This document shows, piece after piece, positions 54,148 through 63,190 of a DNA stretch of 64,000 nucleotides. This stretch comes from Neovahlkampfia damariscottae. Lineage: Eukaryota > Heterolobosea > Selenaionea > Neovahlkampfiida > Neovahlkampfiidae. The notes beneath the pieces were generated by a model. That model was not told the DNA's origin. It was given only the letters and a program-made list of their open reading frames with translations, and searched no databases. The stretch lies in NCBI GenBank assembly GCA_016618085.1, contig JABLTG010000087.1, positions 19,473-83,472 on the forward strand. Direction: 5' to 3'. The position numbers and the translations under genes were made by a program. Every line of letters begins with the position of its first letter. The first letter of the stretch is position 1.

Positions 54148-56061
54148 TTATTTTTTGTTTGGATTTTCAAATTTTTCAGTTTTTTTTAAATTCTCTTTCA
54201 TTTTTTGAAATAAATCAGATGTTAAAAATCTACCCCAAGTGTCAAGCATTAAATTTATGATTGAAGACTCAACATCATAAAATAATTCATTTGAAATTAA
54301 CTCTTCAATATCAGGTTCTTTTTGAGCTTCATCTAATCTATTTCTTACAGCTGTTCTTAATCTTTGACTAATATTCAATTCTAAATCAGCTGATTTTGAT
54401 AAAAATGTATCAAAAATTAAATTTCCATAATAAATTTGTTCTGATCTCTTTTTCAAATTTTTATATAAATTTAATTGTTCAATAAATAAAAAATTTTCTG
54501 ATGACCATTCTCTCTTACAATAATCACCTAAATAATGACTTGAACTTGATTCGATAACTGCTAATAAATGAGAAAGTGTATTAAAATCCTTTGCATTTGC
54601 ATCATCAACTATTTTTGAATGATCATAAGTCATATATAATAATAATTTTCTATTTTCGGTCATTGAATCTCTATCCATAACTCTTTTTTTTTTTCTTTTG
54701 TTCCATGTAAATGTTCTGATGATAGGTATTGCAATAGCAACAAAATTTGAAAGAAAACATGCAAATACTATTGACCAAATAGCTGAAAAATAATATTCAT
54801 ATTCACGATTCCATTGAGGTATCAAAGCCATTAATAACCATATAAAACCAAAAACACTCCAAATTATCATATTCAAAAATAATTCTTGTCTAATTTTGAA
54901 TTCTTCTTTTACAAAAAGAAGTAACAAACAAAATACAGCTAGAACTCCAATATAAGCAACTGTAAAGATGACAACTACAATTCCAGCTGAAAATTCAAAA
55001 GCGCATCCTTGATCCCAAAGAAATATTTGTTGATAATAAATTGCATTGAAAGCCATAAAAAGAATTCCTTGAAAACCCATTGCTAAAAAGAAAATTGAAA
55101 TAATGAATGAAGATGAAGAGTATAACTTTAACATTTTGAATCTTCTCATTTTATAAGCTGTTAATTTAACTGATTGTCTTTTCTTTCTTCTTGGATTATT
55201 CATAGTAATAGTTTTAATTTCAGTTTCAGCAAACTGTTCTTCTTTTGTTATTATTTTTGGTTTTATTTGTGTTTCAGTGACCTGTGGTGTTTCTTCTTCT
55301 GGTTCTTTTTTATCATCTGGTTCTTTTTCTTGTTTTATTTCAGAACATTCTTGAAAGACTTTTGTTTCGTTTTCATTTGAAAGAGAAGTTTCATTTTTTT
55401 CATCTTTTATTTCTTCCATTTCTTTTCCTACTTCTTCTTTTTTATAAATGGATTGAGGTTCCTCCATATCTTCAGGAAGTGGTGTTTCAACAGCAGGTGG
55501 AGGAACAGGTGTTTCTGCAACGTTTCCTGCAAATTTACCAAAAATTGAGACATTATTCTTATCTTCTTTTTTTTGAAAAAGTGATAATGGTTTTGTTAAA
55601 CTAAACAAAGTTTGTTTTCTATTCAATTCTTCAGGAATTTCAAAATTAACCATATCATCTTTTAAATGTGTCAATCTTGTTACCATAATCAAACGAAAAG
55701 ATTGCATTAAATATGGTGCCATGAACACTAAAAAAAAGTTAATTTTTTTTTTTTTAAAAAGAGGTTTACTTGGAACTCCAAAAAAAGCGAAAACATAATA
55801 TAAAGTACAAGGAAAAATTTGTCTTCCAATAGCTATCCTAAGTGATAAAATACTGACCATTAAATATTGTGTGAATATCATCACAAACAGATAAACTTTC
55901 GACCTAGATTTTAGTGGATGAAAATTGGATCTCCAAATGACCAGCGGAATTATGATTAATGTGTATATAGAGTATAAACTGAATACTGTTATAGACCAAG
56001 GTCTGACAAACTCCCAATAATCCTCTCTATCAAACTGTTGTTGTGTGATGTCAGAGGACAT
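54148..56061 (-). CDS. Seven-transmembrane RGS receptor A
   Basis: About 620 residues. Seven hydrophobic segments lie in two blocks: residues about 20-135 (FSLYSIYTLIIIPLVIWRSN, FVMIFTQYLMVSILSLRIAI) and about 320-480 (IISIFFLAMGFQGILFMAFN, AGIVVVIFTVAYIGVLAVFC, MIIWSVFGFIWLLMALIP). A Glu/Pro-rich cytosolic loop separates them. A C-terminal RGS domain follows: YCKREWSSENFLFIEQLNLY, ISQRLRTAVRNRL and DTWGRFLTSDLF. This 7TM-RGS layout combines a G-protein-coupled receptor with its own GTPase accelerator. A 45-nt intron after GVP (near 55727-55771) is in frame and lacks stops. It is the tandem paralogue of the next gene. CCAAT/ATTGG at 56077-56081. Confidence 0.87.
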   Translation of the reverse strand: MSSDITQQQFDREDYWEFVRPWSITVFSLYSIYTLIIIPLVIWRSNFHPLKSRSKVYLFVMIFTQYLMVSILSLRIAIGRQIFPCTLYYVFAFFGVPSKPLFKKKKINFFLVFMAPYLMQSFRLIMVTRLTHLKDDMVNFEIPEELNRKQTLFSLTKPLSLFQKKEDKNNVSIFGKFAGNVAETPVPPPAVETPLPEDMEEPQSIYKKEEVGKEMEEIKDEKNETSLSNENETKVFQECSEIKQEKEPDDKKEPEEETPQVTETQIKPKIITKEEQFAETEIKTITMNNPRRKKRQSVKLTAYKMRRFKMLKLYSSSSFIISIFFLAMGFQGILFMAFNAIYYQQIFLWDQGCAFEFSAGIVVVIFTVAYIGVLAVFCLLLLFVKEEFKIRQELFLNMIIWSVFGFIWLLMALIPQWNREYEYYFSAIWSIVFACFLSNFVAIAIPIIRTFTWNKRKKKRVMDRDSMTENRKLLLYMTYDHSKIVDDANAKDFNTLSHLLAVIESSSSHYLGDYCKREWSSENFLFIEQLNLYKNLKKRSEQIYYGNLIFDTFLSKSADLELNISQRLRTAVRNRLDEAQKEPDIEELISNELFYDVESSIINLMLDTWGRFLTSDLFQKMKENLKKTEKFENPNKK

Positions 56062-56127
56062 TGAAGAATTGTTTTGATTGGTTGAAAGTAACGGTTTGAA
56101 TTAGTTTCGAAAATTTATTTTTTTTTA

Positions 56128-57968
56128 TTAAACATCAAATTTTTCATTTTTAGATACAAATTCTCTCATTTTTTGAAAAACATCACTGCCCAAAAATCGA
56201 CCTAAAAATGACTTTTAAATCTGTATAATTTCTTACCCCAAGTATCAAGCATCAAATTTGTGATTGAAACTTCAACTTTATAAAACACATCATGTGGAAT
56301 TAATTCTTCTGTCTCCTTTTTATCAGATTCTTCATCTAAAACTTTTTTTACTTGAACTCTTAGTCGTTGATTGATGTTTAATTCTAAAGAAGCTGTTTTT
56401 GAAATAAATGTATCAAAAATTAAAAGACCATATTTCAATTGTGATTCTCTATCTGTCAATTTTTTATAAGAATTTAATTGTTCTAAAAATAGAAAATTTT
56501 CTGAAGACCATTCTCTTTTGCAATACTCTAATAAATAAGGTGAAGCTGTTTTTGATTCTAAACAAGCTTGTAAATGTGATATACTATTAAAGTCAGTTGC
56601 ATTTGGATCTTCCGTTTTTTTACTATGGTCAATAGCCATATACTTTGTTTTTTTAAAAAAATACTTTCTTACCATTAATAATTTTCTAGATTCTGGCATT
56701 TGATCTGGATTTAATTTTTTTTTTTTCAATTTTTTTTTTACACTCCAAATAAAAGTTCTAATTATTGGAATTACAGTAGCAACAAAATTTGAAAAAAAAC
56801 AAGCAAAGACAATTGTCCAAACAGCTGAAAAATAATATTCATACTCACGATTCCATTGTGGAATTAAACCAAATGCAAGAAATAAAGCTCCAAAAAAAGC
56901 CCAAATCATAATATTCAAAAATATTTCTTGTCTAATTTTAAATTCTTCTTTTGTAAAAAATAAAATATAAGCTAATTCAAGACCGAGTACAACAAAATAA
57001 ACAACTGAAACAATGACAATAACAATGCCAGCATAAAATTCTAATACACAACCTTGGTCCAATAAAAATAACTTGTCATAAAAAATGGTATTGAATAAAC
57101 AAAAAAGAACACCTTGAAATAACATTGCAATTGTAAAAATTGTTAATTGAAATGATGATGAAACATACATTTTCAATAAATTAAAAGTACGTAATTTTCT
57201 TAATGCTTTCTTTGCTGCTTTATCTTTCATGATTGAATTAAATGTATCTTCTTCTTCTTGCTTTTCTGTAATTTGAATGGTAGTTGAGTCATTATTTTCA
57301 TTAATTTTAACTTTTTCTTCTTCTTTTATGGTGGGTTCATTTTTTTCTTCTGAGGTTGTAAATTCTGTTGAATCACGTAATTCAATAGTGGTGTCATTTT
57401 TTTTGTCTTCTTTTTTTGGTTTTGAACTTTTTCTTTTGTCAAGTACCATATCAATAACACTTCTTTTATGATCTTCTTGATGTTCTTCATTATTTCCATT
57501 AAAAATTGAAGTTTTAAACAAAGTTAAATTATTGGTGAGTCCTTTTTGTTCTGGTATATCAAAATTAATCATTTCTTGTTTCATTTTTCCTAATCTTGTC
57601 ACCATAATTAATTGAAAAGATTGCATTATATAAGGAAACATAAACACTTGAAAGTTAAAAAAAAAAATTAAAGTCTTACTTGGAACTCCAAAAAATGCAA
57701 ATATGTAATATAAAACACATGGAAAAATTTGTCTTCCAATTGCTATACGTAATGAAAGAATACATACCATGAAAAGCTGGGCAAAAATCGTCACGAACAT
57801 GTACCCTTTTGGTCTTAATCTTAAAGGATGAAAATTGGACCTCCATATCAACAGAGGAACAACAATGATTGTGTATATTAAATAAAAACATAGAATTGTG
57901 ATTGACCAAGGTCTCACGAAAGGCCAAAAATCTTCTTGGTCGAATTGTTGATCCGTGATGTCAGACAT
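56128..57968 (-). CDS. Seven-transmembrane RGS receptor B
   Basis: About 580 residues. It begins MSDITDQQFDQEDFWPFVRP, close to receptor A. The same blocks of membrane helices, cytosolic loop and C-terminal RGS domain (YCKREWSSENFLFLEQLNSY) are present. Three introns: after GVP (same site as receptor A), after RKLLM (30 nt), and after DTWG, where the last exon reads RFLGSDVFQKMREFVSKNEK to the TAA at 56128-56130. Without the last splice the frame would end early at 56202. The ATG at 57966-57968 is used. It arose with receptor A by tandem duplication. CCAAT at 57975-57979 lies 7 bp upstream. Confidence 0.87.
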
Positions 57969-58132
57969 GGTAGACCAATTAAGTTGAAGATGAAAAATCA
58001 ACGTTGAAAAAAATAAAAAAATTAAATTCTATTATTTTTTATGCTCAACCAAATACTTTGAAAAAGGAAAAGGTCCAAATTTGATTCGTCTCTAATAAAA
58101 AAATCAATCCCATTGGTCAAATTTTGGAAAAA

Positions 58133-59810
58133 ATGGAAAATCACCAACGGCAATCACATAACTTTTTCCGGCCTGTAGTTTTAACACCACATAACAGAAA
58201 AGAGGAAAAACCAGAACAAAATTCAACACCATATATTGAAACCATTCCACCTCAACATTTTCAACAAAAAACAGAAATGAATTTTATTCTGCCTCCAATT
58301 CAACCATTCAAAAAACAAAAAGTTGAGCCAAAAAAACCAAATTATATTGGAGGTACTTTAAATTCAAGTGAAGTTTTTAAGCCACAACTTGACATCAACG
58401 AATTTTTTGGATTGTTAGAAGGTTCTAATGACAATTATTCACTCAAAAACAGTGGAATTAAATTCAACGTTTATTGCAATGGAGTGCTAAAACCAACAGA
58501 AAAATTATCTATAATGTACATTATTCCAGGAATACAAGAAAAACCAACAAAATTGATTGAAATACCTTTTTTTGGAAATCGAGCTATTGTTGATCTGGAC
58601 TTGGCTAAAGAACAATTTTTTCTTCAAAATATAAAACAAGGCAAGGAATTCAAATTAATTTTTTTGTTCAATAATACTCAAGTCAGAACACCGAAATTCA
58701 AAATTAGAAACAACAACCTTCAAAATATTTTAGCTCCAATTCCACTTGAAAATCAAATAAAAGAGATAATACAAGTTAAAGAAGTGATACCAGGGTCAGC
58801 ATTATCCTTTGGAGGACAATTCATCAAATTGTATTTTAAATGTAGCTCAGAAATGATGGAAAGCTTAGAACCTCAAGTTTTAATTAACAATATGAATGCC
58901 ACTATTTGGTACTTTGGTCAAGATAAACTTCCAAATGGTGAATTCAATGTACTTCTGATAGAAACACCAAAGATTCAAATCAGTATCCCGGCGCTTGAAA
59001 CTTCTTTGATTTTATTCAACAGAGGTGAAGAAATTAGCTGTCATCCTTTTAAGATAAGTAAGAAAAACAAATTTGTTTATTTTTCAAGTTGGTGAAGTAG
59101 ACAAAAAAAATGAGCCTGAAGATAAGCCAGCAATCAAGAAAGTACACCGTAATAGGAATCCACATCAAACACAACCTTTTCAATCATTACCGTCTCTTGT
59201 GGACATGATTTCAACATTACCTAAAGTGGTCAATTACAATCCACCAGAAACACAAAACCTTAATTCAACTGTGTCAACAGAAAATGATAAAAAGGGTAAA
59301 AGTAACCTGGAATTGATTGAAACCAGAACAGAGATTGTTGAGACTTCAGATGAAAGTTCAACAATTGCTTCTTTCTTGGATAAATTAAAGATCAATGTTG
59401 TTACGAATCAAAAACAATCAAAACAACCTTTTGAAGATTTTGAAAATTCTTTCGTTAATGGAAGACATTTAAACGATCAGTTCTTAACACACCTTGCTCA
59501 CAAACACTTCAATGAGAAGAATAATTCAATAAGAACAGGATTTTTACTTGGAAAATATTTGCTACTCAGAAAAGAAAGTTACAAAAAATTAAATGGAGGC
59601 TTGAATGGATGGAGATCATTTCTTTCGAACATTGGTATTTCACAGTATGACAAAGTGAATGAAGTTATAAATTTATATCAACACCTTGGATGTTATAAAA
59701 AATTTCAGTTGGTCACAGATTCGATTTGGAGAGTTCAAAGATTGGCATTGAAGATTTCTCAATGTTTGAAATCAAAAGAAGAAGAAAATCAATTTTGGTT
59801 GAATTGGTAA
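58133..59810 (+). CDS. Unrecognised two-region protein
   Basis: About 550 residues in two exons (intron about 59058-59088). The N-terminus is disordered and rich in Gln, Pro and Lys. The middle, residues about 100-310, is beta-rich (IKFNVYCNGVLKPTEKLSIM, ALSFGGQFIKLYFKCSSEM, VLINNMNATIWYFGQDKLPN) and reminiscent of Rel/IPT folds. The C-terminal 110 residues are helical (IRTGFLLGKYLLLRKESYKK, NGGLNGWRSFLSNIGI) and might be DNA-binding-like. No family is assigned. ATTGG at 58112-58116 lies 21 bp upstream of the ATG. Confidence 0.65.
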
Positions 59811-59933
59811 TTTGACATTATTTAAAATCCCAATAAAATCTGAGTTGATTTTTTTCTTTTTTATTTCGAAAGTATCTATTTTCTTATTGGATAATTATCA
59901 AACCAATCATCAACGTAAGTAAGTGGGGCTTTC

Positions 59934-60185
59934 CCGAATTGACATATCAAGGTTTTTTGATTTTGATGAGCTGAGAACATCGGATTTTCTCTCCACATGA
60001 CAAAGTTGAAATTTTTCATCAAAAAAAAAGTCAGTTTCCCGTTTTTCAAATTATGAATTCCGAATTGACATATCAAGGTTTTTTGATTTTGATGAGCTGA
60101 GAACATCGGTTTTCCTCTCCACTGGACCATCTTGAAATTTTTCATCAAAAAAAAACTCTTTTTCCCGTTTTTCAAATTATGATTT
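59934..60185. repeat. 126-bp tandem duplication (two copies)
   Basis: Copy 1 is 59934-60059 and copy 2 is 60060-60185. The first 50 bp, beginning CCGAATTGACATATCAAGG, are identical in both; the rest differs at scattered positions. 126 is a multiple of three. On the minus strand both copies stay open and encode a 42-residue unit containing PMFSAHQNQKTLICQFG. No ATG opens this frame, so I call it a repeat, not a gene. Confidence 0.85.
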
Positions 60186-60501
60186 CTGATTTAAAACATT
60201 CATCATAACACATTTTTTTCTTCCCATTTCTCCTCTTCTAAAGGAGTCATCTGATTGGATCATTTAGATTTTTTTATTTTATAACTTCAAAAAAATTCCG
60301 AATTTGTTGTTTTTATTTATATAATTTGGTTTTTTTGTGCACAAAATTTGTCCTGTCCAAATGTTCGTAAATTGAACATAAAATTGACCAATGAAACAAT
60401 CACAAAAAATTCCAAAAAGTTATAAATGGAATTTTATTTTTCCTTTTTGGTAACCCAAAAGTAAGTTCATTATTTCATTAAAACCATTTAAACAATCCAA
60501 G

Positions 60502-60624
60502 ATGTACCAAAATCAAGCTAACGTAAATACACCACTTCAAATTCAAAGTTCAAATCATTCAGTACATATTAACATGAAAAAGATTTTTATTATTGAAATT
60601 AAGAAGCGCTCGATTTACTTTTAG
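60502..60624 (+). CDS. Small ORF of doubtful reality
   Basis: 40 codons (MYQNQANVNTPLQIQSSNHS onward) starting 32 bp after a GTAAGT-containing, T-rich leader with TATAAATGG at 60421. The first half looks protein-like; the second half (KKIFIIEIKKRSIYF) does not. It may be the first exon of a host gene cut by the insertion to its right, or chance. Confidence 0.25.
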   Translation: MYQNQANVNTPLQIQSSNHSVHINMKKIFIIEIKKRSIYF

Positions 60625-60630
60625 TAAATC
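60612..60630. other. Short hairpin
   Basis: GATTTAC and GTAAATC form a perfect 7-bp inverted repeat around TTTTA. It lies about 75 bp beyond the 3' end of the integrase pseudogene and might be part of an element end or a transcript hairpin. Confidence 0.3.
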
Positions 60631-60703
60631 AAGTCACAAAAAAAAGGGTTCCGTAAGTATTAGCTTAAAATAAACATTTTGTTTAATGGTAAATCTCTTG
60701 TTC

Positions 60704-61732
60704 TTATTTTTTTTTATTTCTTCTTGTTTTAACAGGTGTTGTTCTAATAAATTTAGGTTTTTCTGTTTCTGTTTGTGTTGGTTCAATAATTTTATTAATT
60801 TCATCAACATCTGTAACTTTCAATAAATTTCTTGGATTAAATAATTTATCACCAGTTGCTCCAGATTCTAAATTTTTTAATTTGTATTTATTTCCAACAA
60901 CATGAGTGATTACATAAATGGATTTTGAATTTTTTATGGAATCTCCTTTTTCGAAAATTTTTTTATTTGAAACTATTCTCACTTTATCACCAATAGTAAA
61001 TTTGGAAACCACTCTTTTTATTTCTTGACGATTTATATCTTTTCCAGACCAAACATCTGCAGGTTTAGCATTTATGGTTGAATGAAGTGTATTATTATAT
61101 TTTTTAATAATCATAGGTAATACTTTGTACCATTCTGTTTTACCTGTTGACACTCTCCAATTTTGCAACAAAACTGCCAAAGTTCTGTTAAATGATTAGA
61201 CCAATGAATTTTTAATTAAATCATCGGTTTCAGAATAAACAACTTTAACATCATTTTCTTTCATTAATTTAACAAAATCATCAGAAATAAATTGATTGTC
61301 ACATCTTAATTCTTTTGGATATCCCATTTCTTCCATAATTTCTTTCACAGCATCAAGAAGTGTAAAAGCTTTATTTCCTCTGGTTGATTCTTTTAATTTC
61401 ATATTTGTTAAAGCTCTTGAAGAAACATATCTTGAATTTGTATCAACTACATTCAAAATATATTGATATCCATGAATTTTAAAACGATTATAAACAATAA
61501 CATCCATATAATACAAAATTGAATTTTCTGGAACCATAATAGAATTAAAGTGTTTTTGCTTTTTAACTTTTTTGGTTAATTGATACCAATTTTGTTTGTC
61601 TCTAATTTCTTTAATTTTTTTTTGTGTTGTGTTGATTCCGTGATCTTTTAACATTGTCTGAAGTTTTTTCAAATCACTGTTCAAACCTTTTTCAGGATCG
61701 TTAATTAATTGTCTTATTTTATCGTTGCTCAT
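60704..61732 (-). pseudogene. DDE (rve) integrase of Polinton/virus type, broken by one in-frame stop
   Basis: The frame runs about 340 codons from the ATG at 61732 and is interrupted only by TAA at 61196-61198. The N-terminal segment (SNDKIRQLINDPEKGLNSDL) is helical. The catalytic core shows YMDVIVYNRF (first Asp), NVVDTNSRYVSSRALTN and RCDNQFISDDFVKLM (second Asp). The stop falls where the third acidic residue is expected, then FNRTLAVLLQNWRV and YNNTLHSTINAKPADVW continue. The C-terminal domain (FTIGDKVRIVSNKKIFEKGD) is an SH3/chromo-like integrase tail. The family matches Maverick/Polinton and related integrases of protists. There are no introns, in contrast with host genes. Confidence 0.8.
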
Positions 61733-61788
61733 TATATTAATATGAGAAAATACTTAAAGAAATAAATCTGTTTAGTCTTCTTTCAATG

Positions 61789-61807
61789 TTGTTGGAAATT
61801 CCAACAA
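61789..61807. promoter_or_regulatory. 9-bp palindrome upstream of the integrase
   Basis: TTGTTGGAA and TTCCAACAA flank a single A, 57 bp upstream of the integrase ATG. A perfect 9-bp dyad is rare in this AT-rich sequence and could be an operator or an element-end motif. Function is not shown. Confidence 0.3.
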
Positions 61808-61919
61808 ACAAAAACTGAACAACAATTTACTTTCAATTCTGACCAAAAATCAAAAAAATTTTGACCAATAAAATACAAAATGCAGTTGATCGTAAATTTG
61901 AGTTTGATTGTTTGCTTGA

Positions 61920-62132
61920 ATGAGATTTTGTTTAGTTTTTGATTTTGATACAAATATTTTACAACAACAATATTTTATTTATACTGGAAATAACTCGTGG
62001 AGAAATGCATATGGAATTATTGGAATTATACTTGCAGGAATAGGTTGGACACACGTTCAAGGAACAGTTTATCTTTCTCAAAATAATGTAGACCTCAGAC
62101 AAATTATTGAATTAGACCTTTACAATATTTAA
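61920..62132 (+). CDS. Small protein with one hydrophobic helix, unrecognised
   Basis: 70 codons. The start at 61920 is an ATG, and CCAAT lies at 61865-61869. The sequence has a hydrophobic segment (AYGIIGIILAGIGWTHV) and ends ELDLYNI. I recognise no family; it may be a gene of the element, a host gene fragment, or chance. Confidence 0.3.
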   Translation: MRFCLVFDFDTNILQQQYFIYTGNNSWRNAYGIIGIILAGIGWTHVQGTVYLSQNNVDLRQIIELDLYNI

Positions 62133-62207
62133 GACCTTCGCTCAGAAGTATCATTATATTTGAAATAAGAGGAGAAACAGACATCCGAAATCTTTTATAA
62201 ATTTTAA

Positions 62208-62485
62208 TTAAAAATCATTTATTGTAAATCCTTTTGTTTTTTCGTATGCAGACGGATTTATTTGATTTTTGTAAAATTGATCAAGGTCTTTTTTTGAAGC
62301 TTCTTTAGTTTTTTCTTCAATAACAGATTTTGTAAGAGTTGCAGGAAATCCTGAATCAAGAAATCTTATTTCATAAAAAATTTCTTCTTTTTTTTGCACA
62401 TTTTCAATTTTTAAGAGCTTGATAACTTTGAAGAGTAGCGAATCTGCTTCAATCACCTTTCTTATTGTGCTTCAAATTGATCCAT
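62208..62485 (-). pseudogene. Short unrecognised ORF, probably frameshifted
   Basis: About 82 codons open from 62456 without an ATG (GTG). An ATG at 62485 begins MDQFEAQ but in another frame, so a frameshift near 62456 would join them. The sequence (LLFKVIKLLKIENVQKKEEI, SAYEKTKGFTINDF) is charged and helical. No family recognised. Confidence 0.35.
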
Positions 62486-62564
62486 TTTATTTTTATTGGA
62501 CAATATTTTCAGTTTTGAAATGACTTAAAGAAATGCCATGTAATAAGTAACAAAAGGAAACAAA

Positions 62565-63070
62565 ATGAACACAGGATATATTTATAAATTATGCTGCACA
62601 GATCCAAACGTAACTGATGTTTACATTGGTTGAACTAAAAATATTCGTCAAAGAAAAATTAAACACAAATATATGTGTAATAATCCAAATGCAAGATCAC
62701 ACAATTTACAAGTTTATCAGTTTATTAGATCTCGTGGTGGATTTGAAAATTGGGACATTATTGTTTTACAAGAAGTGAGATATAACCATAAATATGAATT
62801 AAGAAAATATGAACGAGATAAAATTGAGGAATTAAATTCAACATTGAACATAAAAAAACCTTCAGAATTAAGTTATGGAAATTGTGATGGAAAAATTGAA
62901 TATTGTAAACAATATTATCAACAAAAACAGAACAAATAAAACAATATAAAAAAATGAAACACAATTGTCCTTGTGGAGGATTATATACCAATGATCATAA
63001 AAAAAAACATGAAAAAACTAAAAAACATCAAAAATATCTTGAAACTTTTAATGCACAAACCAACCAATAA
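62565..63070 (+). pseudogene. GIY-YIG nuclease of giant-virus type, broken by a stop and a frameshift
   Basis: From the ATG at 62565 the frame reads GYIYKLCCTDPNVTDVYIG, then a TGA at 62631-62633, then TKNIRQRKIKHKY and on to GKIEYCKQYYQQKQ. A frameshift in an A-run near 62927 is needed to reach MKHNCPCGGLYTNDHKKKHE and KTKKHQKYLE. The GIY-YIG core followed by a C-terminal C-x-C-G-G...H...H zinc-like module is the layout common in Mimivirus-like giant viruses of protists. The stop sits just after the YIG motif, where serine or similar is usual. Two lesions make a dead copy likely. Confidence 0.7.
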
Positions 63071-63190
63071 ACTTTATTTTCAAATCATTTTAAAAAAAAT
63101 ACAAGATGATAAATTTGAACGCACCAAAAAATTAATAAAATGCAAAAAGGGTTTAAAAATATAAAATTATTTTCTAATAATATATAAAAG

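Larger units (their letters stand above)
59811..60703. other. Gene-poor stretch holding a tandem repeat
   Basis: About 890 bp. It contains the 126-bp tandem repeat (59934-60185), a small doubtful ORF (60502-60624) and a short hairpin (60612-60630). It separates compact host genes from the decaying element to the right. The left end of that element may lie here, but I see no terminal repeat. Confidence 0.5.

Noticed and set aside
55174-55604. Plus-strand ORFs opposite the cytosolic loop of the 7TM-RGS A gene
   Set aside because: They are Phe/Leu-rich shadows of Glu/Lys-rich coding on the other strand.
59876-60175. Minus-strand 99-codon ORF over the tandem repeat as a protein gene
   Set aside because: It has no ATG at its start and its frame comes from the repeat; reported as a repeat and as a finding, not as a CDS.
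61196-61198. TAA in the integrase as a reassigned sense codon
   Set aside because: TAA ends many intact host genes here, and TGA ends others, so the standard code applies.
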